Shown piece after piece: positions 37,964-47,753 of a DNA stretch of 64,000 nt. The notes beneath the pieces were generated by a model. That model did not search any database. It saw only the letters and a program-made list of their open reading frames with translations, and was not told the DNA's origin. The DNA lies in contig KV454015.1 in assembly GCA_001661245.1 (NCBI GenBank), forward strand, positions 553,583 through 617,582. Direction: 5' to 3'. Made by a program: the position numbers and the translations under genes. The DNA comes from Pachysolen tannophilus NRRL Y-2460 (taxonomy: Eukaryota > Ascomycota > Pichiomycetes > Alaninales > Pachysolenaceae). Each line of letters begins with the position of its first letter. Within the stretch, counting starts at the first letter, position 1.

Positions 37964-40900
37964 TTAATTTTCTAAGAAATTATTATCTCCACCATTGGAA
38001 CTTCCATTAGTTATGTAGTCGATTGAATGATTTTTTTGTTCAATTTTTTCTCCACCGCTTCCTTCAAAATTTTGTCTTACTCTTAAATAATGGTCTAATT
38101 CCTCAGCAGAAACAGATGGAATTATTTCGTTTCTCAGTTTAATGAAATCTTCTTCTTTCACTAATACTTCAACATCTTGTGATGAGGCAATATTATCAAA
38201 CCAGTATCTTAAACTGATTTTTTCTTCTTCTTTTTCTATAGTTGCATTGTGGTCTTGGAACATTCGATCAACGTCACTTGCTGTTCTTGTCATTGCATTT
38301 AACATCGCATCTGAACAAAGGGCATAAAAATCGGCACCTGTGAAATGAAATGGACAACTTCCAGCGATATGTGATAAATTAATTTGTGAGTCCATTTGAA
38401 ATTTTCTGGTTAAAGCTTCTAAAATCTTTGTTTGTTTAGTATGAGTATCGGGAATTCCAAGGTAAAGCATTTTATCAAATCTACCAGGTCTCAATAATGC
38501 TTCATCCAATAAATCTGGCCTATTAGTTGCACCAACAACAAATACACCATCACCACCTTCAGAGTCACTCATTCCATCCAATTCTGCTAATAGTTGGGAA
38601 ACTATACGATCCATCACACCACCGGAATCACCTTGGTTACCTCTCTTGGGAGCAACAGAATCTAACTCGTCAAAAAATACAACACAAGGTTTAGCATCCC
38701 TAGCTTTTTGGAAAACTTTTCTAACATTTGCCTCTGATTCTCCAATATACATATTTAATAATTCTGGACCTTTGACAGAGAAAAAATTTAAAGCAAAATT
38801 TGTGGCAATAGCTTTGGCTAATAGTGTCTTACCTGTTCCAGGTGGACCATAAAATAATATTCCACTTCTTTTCTTTAAACCGTTATTGAACAAATGCGGA
38901 TGCCTTAAAGGCATGTCAATTGTATCCAAAATTTCATCTTTAACCATATCTAAACCACCAACGTCTTCCCATTTAACGTCTGGAATTCTAGGTGCACCGA
39001 TAGAATCGCTAAATTTACTTCTGGCATTACCAATAGCTTTATCAAAATCTTCAGGTGTCAAAGTTATATAACCACCATTGTTAATGATTAGTTGAGTTAA
39101 AGTAATAGTTAGTTTTTCAGCTAAAGACTCAAATCTTTCAATTGCAAAAGATTTAGCAGCTCCAACAATTGAAGATAAATCTCTAGGTGTTAACCCAGCA
39201 CTTTGCAAAGCCAAGTGATCAAAAGACAAATCTTCTCTTGGTAAAAATTGGTAATCTGTTAAAGAAAAATTAGTGCTATCGCTGTCCCCAACAGAAATTA
39301 AAAATCGAAAAATTTGTTTTCTTTCAAATTCGGTCGGAACATTCAAATTAATTTCAAACCTCAAGTTTGATCTAACAGTATCAGATAGACAGTCTGAGTC
39401 GCTTGTAGAAACTATGAAAATAACTCCTTTTTGTTTAGAATATTCATCAATCAATTCTGCAACCTTCAAATTAAGTGACTCCTTTTGTTGATTAGATTGC
39501 AGATTCAGTTGTTGGTCAACTTTCTTAGCTATTGCTTCAATATGCCTAAGATGTATTATCAATGGTGTAGCACTTTCAACAATTCTATCCAATTTACCTC
39601 TCAAGGTTCCAATGGTTTTGACATCAGAACTGGGATTTAATACCTCATACGCATCTAATTCAACTAAATGAACACCTAGTTCAATTGATAAATTCTTTAC
39701 TAGCAATGATTTACCTATACCCCTTGACAGACTACTTAATAGTACTGTTGTTTGCAAATTAAAAGATCGATTTCTATTTAACAAGGAAGTCCCAATCAAT
39801 TTCCGGAGAGTTTTTGCGAATTGGAAACTATAAGTGTTATTCAGCAATTTAACATTTGGAAATTGGAACAATCTTTCTAAACCTAAATATTCATACCAAT
39901 TCAATAACTTATAATCAAGAATTGGTGGAGCTTCTGTAACAATTCCAGACTGAATCATTCTTGTACGCGATGAATCAATAATATATTGGCCATTATGATC
40001 GTGATTGTTATTATCGCCAACAACTTCTGTTACCTTGAACCAGGCAACGGCATCACAGTTGCCACCTGGTATCACACTTGGAAATTCTGGTTTATTCACA
40101 TCATCTGTGTTCAGCAGCGATTGCAAAGTCTCATAGGTACTGAAAATTGACCTTGCCAATATTGTATCAATTGGAATTGGAATAAGTTGTCCTTCATAGA
40201 CAACTCTATTCTTAACTTCAAAGAAAGATTTTAAATTGGAGAGAAATAAATGCTGAAGAGTACGATCTAAAGTGATCGGTGAAGATACTCTGGCAATATT
40301 TACCTGTTTTGCAATAGGTACGTTGAATGATTGCTGGGGTTTTGAAATACGGGATATCCATACTGAAAGTTTTTCAAATTCGAAATTTGGAACTAACAAA
40401 TTCTTATATAAATTTAATATTGAAACGGAGGATAAGTAGATAGTATTGGATTCAAATTCATTAGGTTCCAAAAATGAAAAAACTTTAAAGGTTCGAATCT
40501 GGGATTTGTCAGTATCTTCTGAAGTTGAAATTCGAACTTTGATGTAGTCACCACTAAAACATCCAATCTTGTTTAACTCGTTAATTTTGACAAACCCGAA
40601 TATTTGATCGTCTTCCTTCCCTTCTTGAGAGGGTGTAGGTGCAAAATTGTTTATCTTGAAAAGTAACGATTTCAAATTAAACTTCAATTCTTTTAATTCT
40701 GTTTTTGGGAAATTCTCCTGTTCTTCTTCCTCATCGGATGACTCCAATGAGAGATAATCTAAGGTGTTTAAATTGATGGTATCAATTATTGGCTCATTAG
40801 CCGATACTGCTTTTTGATAAAAAATTTCATCGTTATCCCTTCTAACAACAGTAACATTTGTTTCCTCTGTCAATAATCCTTGAGAAATTGGATCACAAAA

Positions 40901-41437
40901 AATAATTTTACCATTTAAATTCTCAATGTAGTCATTTGTCCTAAGAATCTTATATTCTTGATTATTTTTCAACAATTGGTATAAATTATCTTTTGAAATA
41001 CCAGATAATAATTCGTAGACTTCATCAGGAAAAGAAATGTAAACTCTAGATATCAGCGGAAGCGGTATATTACCACGAAAATCAATGGCACTTATTAGAC
41101 AACTATCAACAGTCATCTGACCACTAAACCTATCCATTAAACTAGTAACATTATTGAATTCTACTGTTAACGAGGGCAAGCTTGAATTCACCCATATCTG
41201 ATAAGTTTCAAATTTTTTAAACAACGACGACCCAATAAGTTTTATCGATGCAAATAATGGGTATTGCTGTTGTTCTTCCCAACTTGTACCATATAGTTCA
41301 CTATAAAGATTCGGTGAAATATTAATATGATCTTTTGCTAATTGTGGATTTTGGTTGAAAATCACATACGATAGAACGGGTTTTTGCGAACAGTTCTTGT
41401 AAGAAAGCACCTTGGATTCCTCTATTAAAGCCGGCAT
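37964..41437 (-). CDS. PEX6: Peroxisomal AAA-ATPase Pex6
   Basis: This is a 1157-aa type-II AAA protein. The D1 site is degenerate (SRGIGKSLL near 570), as usual in Pex6. D2 is complete: Walker A GPPGTGKT (about 863), Walker B VVFFDELDS (about 922), then NRPDLLDEALLRPGRFDKMLYLG, whose RFDKMLYLG is a Pex6 hallmark. With Pex1 it extracts ubiquitinated Pex5 from the peroxisomal membrane. The N-terminal half is divergent, as in orthologues. A second peroxisomal gene, PXA2-like, lies 28 kb away. A tRNA-like B-box word inside this gene is coincidental. Confidence 0.95.
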   Translation of the reverse strand: MPALIEESKVLSYKNCSQKPVLSYVIFNQNPQLAKDHINISPNLYSELYGTSWEEQQQYPLFASIKLIGSSLFKKFETYQIWVNSSLPSLTVEFNNVTSLMDRFSGQMTVDSCLISAIDFRGNIPLPLISRVYISFPDEVYELLSGISKDNLYQLLKNNQEYKILRTNDYIENLNGKIIFCDPISQGLLTEETNVTVVRRDNDEIFYQKAVSANEPIIDTINLNTLDYLSLESSDEEEEQENFPKTELKELKFNLKSLLFKINNFAPTPSQEGKEDDQIFGFVKINELNKIGCFSGDYIKVRISTSEDTDKSQIRTFKVFSFLEPNEFESNTIYLSSVSILNLYKNLLVPNFEFEKLSVWISRISKPQQSFNVPIAKQVNIARVSSPITLDRTLQHLFLSNLKSFFEVKNRVVYEGQLIPIPIDTILARSIFSTYETLQSLLNTDDVNKPEFPSVIPGGNCDAVAWFKVTEVVGDNNNHDHNGQYIIDSSRTRMIQSGIVTEAPPILDYKLLNWYEYLGLERLFQFPNVKLLNNTYSFQFAKTLRKLIGTSLLNRNRSFNLQTTVLLSSLSRGIGKSLLVKNLSIELGVHLVELDAYEVLNPSSDVKTIGTLRGKLDRIVESATPLIIHLRHIEAIAKKVDQQLNLQSNQQKESLNLKVAELIDEYSKQKGVIFIVSTSDSDCLSDTVRSNLRFEINLNVPTEFERKQIFRFLISVGDSDSTNFSLTDYQFLPREDLSFDHLALQSAGLTPRDLSSIVGAAKSFAIERFESLAEKLTITLTQLIINNGGYITLTPEDFDKAIGNARSKFSDSIGAPRIPDVKWEDVGGLDMVKDEILDTIDMPLRHPHLFNNGLKKRSGILFYGPPGTGKTLLAKAIATNFALNFFSVKGPELLNMYIGESEANVRKVFQKARDAKPCVVFFDELDSVAPKRGNQGDSGGVMDRIVSQLLAELDGMSDSEGGDGVFVVGATNRPDLLDEALLRPGRFDKMLYLGIPDTHTKQTKILEALTRKFQMDSQINLSHIAGSCPFHFTGADFYALCSDAMLNAMTRTASDVDRMFQDHNATIEKEEEKISLRYWFDNIASSQDVEVLVKEEDFIKLRNEIIPSVSAEELDHYLRVRQNFEGSGGEKIEQKNHSIDYITNGSSNGGDNNFLEN

Positions 41438-41637
41438 CCATTATATTTCAGTCTCTTAAAAAAATTTTTTTTTTTTTTGGCTATACTCACTGATTATTGA
41501 TTATATTTAGTTGGTTGAACGGTGGTGAATTTACTATTATTTACTATATTATGCATTGTAAAAGAGTAAAAAAAATAAAAAAAGATAAAAAAAAATAAAT
41601 GGGGCGGTCATTTATTATTTACCGAACTATTCTAGTA

Positions 41638-43089
41638 TTAAGCATTACGAACGTTATTCATTAACTCAGGATCCAAGTTCAACCGATTGTCATTGTGATT
41701 GTCATTATCATTATCATTATTGTCTTTATTATTATTATTGTTGGTGTTATTACTTGCAGATCTATCTTGACGTTGTTGGGTATTTATTGCTGCAGCAACT
41801 GCTTCCAATGTAGCATCACCAGCTGTTAGTTGATGATTGGAGTAATAATTGGGAGAGTCATCATCAGAATTTGAATCACGATTTGCTGTATTGACTGTGC
41901 TTTCCCTTTCTTCATCAAGGTCAGCTTCTTCTCCTTCTTCTTCTTCTTCTTCTTCTTGTTTTAAAATTTTTAAATAACTTTGAAATAATTTTTGTTGTTC
42001 TTCTACTAACCATTCCGATCTATTAGCTAAATTGTATAGAGATAATCCAGAAATTCCTAAAGCATCTTGAGCGCATTGTCTTTGTTCTCTTATCCATATA
42101 TCTAATTTTGCATCATTTGATAAACTCAACCAGTTTTCAAAAGCGGTAGATAATTTTTCTTGATAATCTTGAAACTTTTTCAATTTCTTGGAACTTATTT
42201 CATTTTGTAAATTTGCTAACCTTAATTCTACATCATTAGAATGTTCTGCACTTGATTGAATCAGATATTGAGTATTAGTATCTAACAATTGTTGATTGTT
42301 TAAGTATTCTTTTAAAGTTCTAAAAGTCTCCAAAGTGGGTGGATCATGAGGCCATTTTGAAGGTGGTAAGAAATATAATACCATCCTTGGGAAAGATGGA
42401 TGTTGTTGTAATGATGGTTTCCCCAATTTTGATAAGAAATTCACCATTGCCAATTTTTCAGCTTTTAATTTTCTATCTTGAAGTTTTCTTCTTTTACGAT
42501 TTTTAATTTTAACATTTTCATTTTGATTATATATTCTTGCTCTTTCATTTCTCCTTTTCCTTGCTCTAGGATTATCAACACCAGACCGTCTTTGAACATC
42601 TGATCTAATTTTCATAATTTCTGCAATGGGATGAAGATCAGTACCTTTTTTCAAATCCAAATGTCTACCTAAAGATCCAGGATGACTAAAATATTTCCCA
42701 CAAAACGGACACACTTTTTTCAAATCCAACGAACCACTACCAGAACCAACATTAGAGCTCCCATTACCATCAGATCTAACAAAATTTTTTTGCGATTGCA
42801 AAGTAGGCGATTTCTGAACTTCATCTATAAGATTATCATGATGATCTTTGCCATTAACACCAGTACCAATACCAGTACCACTATTAGTATTAGTATTACT
42901 ATTACTATTGCTACCATTATTATTATTATTATTATTACCACTACCATGAAGCAAGTTCACACTATGTAAAGCAGCATCAACAGCATGCTGCACATCGATA
43001 TTCTGGAAATAATTCGAAGGATTAAATTGATCATCATCTTCACCCGCTAAACCATTTATCTGACCATTGTTATTCTTATCATTGGACAT
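41638..43089 (-). CDS. Single C2H2 zinc-finger protein, putative regulator
   Basis: The ATG at 43089 (MSNDKNNNGQING) is preferred, giving 483 aa. The upstream in-frame extension begins with a hydrophobic segment that looks like untranslated sequence. A C2H2 finger, CPFCGKYFSHPGSLGRHLD, with a second His in KKGTDLH, is followed by a strongly basic region (DNPRARKRRNERARI and further Lys/Arg clusters) and a conserved-looking helical block (LPPSKWPHDPPTLETFRTLK). The C-terminus is acidic then Asn/Asp-rich. Nuclear DNA-binding function is inferred; no specific orthologue is recognised. It is divergent from HSP90 across a 776-bp promoter region. Confidence 0.75.
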   Translation of the reverse strand: MSNDKNNNGQINGLAGEDDDQFNPSNYFQNIDVQHAVDAALHSVNLLHGSGNNNNNNNGSNSNSNTNTNSGTGIGTGVNGKDHHDNLIDEVQKSPTLQSQKNFVRSDGNGSSNVGSGSGSLDLKKVCPFCGKYFSHPGSLGRHLDLKKGTDLHPIAEIMKIRSDVQRRSGVDNPRARKRRNERARIYNQNENVKIKNRKRRKLQDRKLKAEKLAMVNFLSKLGKPSLQQHPSFPRMVLYFLPPSKWPHDPPTLETFRTLKEYLNNQQLLDTNTQYLIQSSAEHSNDVELRLANLQNEISSKKLKKFQDYQEKLSTAFENWLSLSNDAKLDIWIREQRQCAQDALGISGLSLYNLANRSEWLVEEQQKLFQSYLKILKQEEEEEEEGEEADLDEERESTVNTANRDSNSDDDSPNYYSNHQLTAGDATLEAVAAAINTQQRQDRSASNNTNNNNNKDNNDNDNDNHNDNRLNLDPELMNNVRNA

Positions 43090-43310
43090 GATTGACCATA
43101 TACACAGATGTAATAGGAAAATCCATAGATAAGTAGCCAATAATAAATACGTTTTATTACTAACTATGCCGCAATCCAAAACGAAGAAAAACAAGAAAAA
43201 AAATTAGAAAACGAAAAAAAAAAATTCAGTCAAAAATTTCGAAATTGAGCGGAGGATAAAGAAATTTAAAGGTATTTTTACCACATTCGGACATATTTAG
43301 TACGAGCCAA

Positions 43311-43571
43311 CACTACTTTTTGCTTTTTTTGTTTTTATTTTCGTTTTTTCCGTTCAAGTGTACCAACTACCTCGCTACCACTCTTGCTTTGTTGTTTTCC
43401 CGTTTCGGCTATAATGTGTTTAAATGCCACGACTTTCTTTGGTTCTTTCTGCACAACTATTTAATTCTAGTACACGACCATATAGATATAAAATTACATT
43501 TCCTAATCGGGATATTTGATTTGTAACTCCTAGTTCGCGCACTACTTTTAGTGGAATTTTAAAGAATGTTC
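43311..43571. promoter_or_regulatory. HSP90 upstream region: two CACTAC elements and a heat-shock element
   Basis: CACTACTTTT lies at 43311-43320 and GCGCACTACTTTT at 43537-43549. A heat-shock-type pair GAAtgTTC is at 43564-43571, preceded by a mismatched third unit and by another GAA at 43554, about 295 bp before the HSP90 ATG. The gap 43090-43865 is otherwise poly(A)/poly(T)-rich. Confidence 0.5.
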
Positions 43572-43865
43572 CATAAATCAAAAATTGGGCAAAAAAAAAA
43601 AAAAAATTGGAAAAGAAAATTTTTTGACGTTCTTTTTTGTTTGTATGTAACGCTTCCCAAAGATTAATTCAATCAACGTAACCATATAAATAAATCAAAA
43701 GAGATTGCCAATTTTTCTTTTTTTTTTTTTTAATATTATAATTATTATTTTTATTCTATTCTAATATATTCAATTAGTATTAAAAGTATTTAAATACATC
43801 TACTTAAAAGTTTTTTTTTTTATTTGATTAGAAGAAAAAAAAGGAAAGGATAGGGAAAAAAAAAG

Positions 43866-46006
43866 ATGGCAGACCTTAAATCAGAATCATTTGAATTTCA
43901 AGCTGAGATTTCTCAGTTGATGAGTTTATTCATCAATACAGTTTATTCTAATAAAGAAATTTTTTTAAGAGAATTGATTTCTAATGCATCTGATGCTTTG
44001 GATAAGATTAGATACCAGGCTCTTTCTGATCCAAAACAATTGGAATCTGAACCTGAATTATTTATCAGAATAACACCAAAGCCAGAAGAAAAAGTTTTGG
44101 AGATTAGAGATTCTGGTATTGGTATGACAAAAGCTGATTTGATTAACAACTTGGGTACGATTGCCAAGTCCGGTACTAAGGCGTTTATGGAAGCTCTTTC
44201 TGCTGGAGCTGATGTTTCTATGATTGGTCAATTTGGTGTTGGTTTCTATTCGTTATTCCTTGTTGCTGATCATGTTCAAGTTATTTCAAAGAATAATGAT
44301 GATGAACAATATATTTGGGAATCAAATGCAGGTGGTAAGTTCACTGTTACATTGGATGAATCCAATGAAAGAATAGGAAGAGGTACTGTATTGCGTTTAT
44401 TTTTAAAAGATGATCAATTGGAATATTTGGAAGAGAAACGTATTAAGGAAGTTGTTAAGCGTCATTCTGAATTTGTTTCTTATCCAATTCAATTAGTTGT
44501 TACAAAAGAAGTTGAAAAAGAAGTTCCAGCTGATGAAGAAGAAACTACTGAAGAAAAAAAGGAAGATGAGGAAGAAACTAAAGAACCAAAAGTAGAAGAA
44601 GTTAAAGATGAAGATGAAGAAGAAAAAGAAAAAAACCAAAGACAAAGACTGTAAAAGAAGAAGTTACAGAAACTGAAGAATTGAATAAGACTAAGCCTTT
44701 ATGGACTAGAAACCCATCTGAAGTTACTCAGGAAGAATATAATGCTTTCTATAAATCAATTTCAAATGATTGGGAAGATCCATTGGCTGTTAAACATTTC
44801 TCAGTTGAAGGTCAATTAGAATTTAAGGCAATCTTATTTATTCCAAAGAGAGCTCCATTTGATTTATTTGAATCAAAAAAGAAGAAGAACAATATTAAAT
44901 TATATGTTCGTCGTGTCTTTATTACTGATGAAGCTGAAGAATTAATTCCAGATTGGTTATCATTTGTTAGAGGTGTTGTTGATTCTGAAGATTTACCATT
45001 AAACTTATCAAGAGAAATGTTACAACAAAATAAAATCTTGAAAGTTATTAGAAAAAACATTGTTAAAAAAATTATTGAAACTTTTAACGAAATTGCTGAA
45101 GATCAAGAACAATTTGATAAATTTTACACAGCTTTTAGTAAGAATATAAAATTAGGTATTCATGAAGATTCTCAAAATAGAAATGCATTGGCTAAATTGT
45201 TGAGATATAATTCAACAAAATCTGCTGAAGAACAAACTTCTTTATCTGATTATGTAACAAGAATGCCGGAACATCAAAAAAATATTTACTTTATTACTGG
45301 TGAAAGTATTAAAGCTGTTGAAAAATCACCATTCTTGGATGCTTTGAAAGCAAAGAATTTCGAAGTTTTATTCTTGACTGATCCAATTGATGAATATGCT
45401 ATGACTCAATTAAAAGAATTTGAAGATAAGAAATTGGTTGATATTACAAAAGATTTTGAATTAGAAGAAACTGAAGAAGAAAAGAAAAAAAGAGAAGAAG
45501 AAATTAAAGAATTTGAACAATTAACTAAAGTTCTTAAAGATATCTTGGGTGATCAAGTTGAAAAAGTTGTTGTTTCATACAAATTAGTTGATGCACCAGC
45601 AGCTATCAGAACTGGTCAATTTGGTTGGTCAGCTAACATGGAGAGAATAATGAAAGCTCAAGCTTTAAGAGATACAAGTATGTCTTCATACATGGCTTCA
45701 AAGAAGATCTTTGAAATCTCTCCACAATCTCCAATCATTAGAGAATTGAAAAAGAAGGTTGAAACTGATGGTCCAGAAGATAGAACAGTTAAAGATTTAA
45801 CAACTTTGTTATACGAAACTGCTTTATTGACTTCAGGTTTCACTTTAGATGAACCAACTTCATTCGCTGCTAGAATCAACAGATTGGTCGCTTTAGGTTT
45901 GAACATTGATGAAGATGAAGAAGCCGCAGCTGCTGATTCCACTGAAGCTGCCACTTCTGCAACTGAAGAGGCTCCAGCTGAATCTGCTATGGAGGAAGTC
46001 GATTAG
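43866..46006 (+). CDS. HSP90: Hsp90 chaperone, frame broken in a homopolymer
   Basis: The N-terminal ATPase domain ([18 protein letters not shown], the [22 protein letters not shown] helix, [11 protein letters not shown] and GQFGVGFYS) is followed by the acidic charged linker, where the frame stops at 44652-44654. Middle and C-terminal domains continue in the next frame to MEEVD, the TPR-binding tail. The break lies in an A7 run at 44629-44635; one more A would restore a single frame of about 713 aa, close to other Candida Hsp90 proteins (about 707). Because the gene is essential in known yeasts, an assembly deletion is far more likely than a real mutation. It is an abundant cytosolic chaperone for kinases, receptors and calcineurin signalling. 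Confidence 0.96.
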
Positions 46007-46267
46007 ATTAAAGTTTGAAGAATTAGAAAAGAAATTTTTTTTTTTTTTTTCTTTTTTCGTTTTAAGCTTTTTCTACATACTATTTTCTTTATATTAATTT
46101 TTTTTTTTTTTTTTTTTTTATTTTATTTTTATTTTTTATTATTATTCTTTTGTTCTTTGCCTTTTTGACTTATAACCATTTTATAGTTTAATTTTTACGT
46201 TGTGTATAAGCACATGGTTAATATATATTAATGAAATAAAATAATATAATGATATTGATAATGATAA

Positions 46268-47225
46268 TCAATGAAAACTTTTAATAATTTCATTTTTTAA
46301 CTCTTCATTTGTATCTTCAGCATACTCAAAATTTGGATTTTTCACGGATTTTGTGGGAAAATTAAAATCATCAACTTCTACAAATTTATCAACATCATTA
46401 TTTTTATAAATTTTTATCCCGTTACAATTTTCTATTACAATTCTATTGGCCTCATTTAGTATCCGGGGAACAATTATACTTTGTTGTAAATTGTGTAATC
46501 GTAACTGATAAGATTCTGTTACTATTAAATTATCAGAACCACAATCTATGAAAATTGATGTATTTGATTTGATATTAATTTTAGAATTATGAATATTGGA
46601 AAGATGAATAGAATCTGGAATATACCCGGTATTATCCATTTTAATTATAGATGATTGAATATTATTTAAAAAAATGTGAGCAGTTGAAGAATTTATTGGC
46701 TTCGCGATCGTATATTCTATACCAATAATGTTTTCAGCTGTTGGTTCTTGTTTTTGCTCTTCATTAATTGCTTTGAAATCTATTGTTGAATCAGAAGTTT
46801 CAATTTTTGCAAACGGTACTTTATTTTTATTCTTAAAACTAAATTTTTTCTTTCCCTTATTCAAATCTTTGCTCTTGGACTCTAATAAGTTAAACAATTG
46901 ATCAATAGTGTTGGTATAGTATTTCTGATCATAAGCAGGCAACGATGAAATAAAATTTCCACTTCCATTCCCAATAACTTCTCCATCATCACGATTACAA
47001 GAGAAAATTTCCAGCGGCAATTGGTTTATCTCCATTTTCAAATCTTTGATTTCTGATGCTGTCGTTACTTGATCAATTTTTTTCTGAATCTCTATCAAAA
47101 AAATAAAAAACAATACAGTTAGTAAATCAATTATTCTGCTATTATATTAACTTTTCCGCAATGAACTTACCATTTTTTCGCACATTAAATTCCGAATAGA
47201 TTTTTTGAAAATCTCCTGAAGACAT
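46268..47225 (-). CDS. CIN2: Tubulin-folding cofactor C homologue (Cin2), spliced
   Basis: Exon 1 is 47171-47225 (MSSGDFQKIYSEFNVRKN plus one base) and exon 2 is 46268-47091, giving 292 aa. The C-terminal half has TBCC beta-helix features (SIHLSNIHNSKINIKSNTSIFIDCGSDN, then RLHNLQQSIIVPRI), and the N-terminus is a spectrin-like helix. Cin2 acts as GAP for the Arf-like Cin4 in beta-tubulin folding. The canonical catalytic Arg region of TBCC appears as HNLQQSII, so the arginine finger should be checked. Divergent from IQG1. S. cerevisiae Cin2 is 268 aa and also has an early intron. Confidence 0.82.
47092..47170 (-). other. 5' intron of CIN2
   Basis: On the minus strand the donor is GTAAGT (starting at 47170), the branch site is TTTACTAAC (near 47120) and the acceptor is TTGATAG (ending 47092). 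The intron is 79 nt and splits codon 19. Confidence 0.88.
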
Positions 47226-47448
47226 TACTGACTGATAAGACTTTGCTATGGTTAACAACAATCATATAATATATATATATGTATATACATATATATATAT
47301 ATATATTATATGATTTTTGGTTGGAAAGTGACAAGAAAACAGGGTGACACAGAAGGCATCCAGGTGGCACATGTCATTTTTTTAAAAAAAAGGGTCATTC
47401 CAAACGGTCGTGTTTTTGGAAACAGAAAAGGCCGATTTTTCGAAAAAA

Positions 47449-47602
47449 GGTAAACAAAACAAAAAGGTAAACAAATAATAGAATCTCCTAATAATAATAA
47501 TACTTTTATTTAATACTATTCTCTATGGTTTGAATATCAAGAATTAGTCACTATAATTGATAGAGGACTTGTATTGATATTATCAGTATTAATATTTAAC
47601 AT

Positions 47603-47643
<41 letters not shown>

Positions 47644-47719
47644 TTTTATTTTTTGCTATTTATTTGTTTTAATCGTAAGAGAGAAGTAAGGAAGGAAGAA
47701 GAGAAGAAAAGGTAAACAA
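47449..47719. promoter_or_regulatory. Three GGTAAACAA forkhead-type sites and a T36 tract before IQG1
   Basis: GGTAAACAA occurs at 47449-47457, 47466-47474 and 47711-47719, matching the Fkh1/2 consensus GTAAACAA. A 36-nt uninterrupted T tract lies at 47605-47640. The CIN2-IQG1 divergent gap (47226-47753) also has (TA)n near 47268-47310. Confidence 0.55.
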
Positions 47720-47753
47720 GGCTATTCATAAAACCAAAAAAGAAGAAAAAAAA

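Noticed and set aside
40490-40500. GGTTCGAATCT, a match to the tRNA B-box
   Set aside because: It lies inside the conserved PEX6 coding region, with no A-box or cloverleaf at the right distance.
43090-43194. Hydrophobic N-terminal extension of the C2H2 protein
   Set aside because: A nuclear zinc-finger protein would not be expected to begin with a membrane segment; the ATG at 43089 is a better start.
46268-47113. CIN2 starting from a TTG inside the intron
   Set aside because: Splicing with consensus donor, branch and acceptor provides a proper ATG and a family-like N-terminus.
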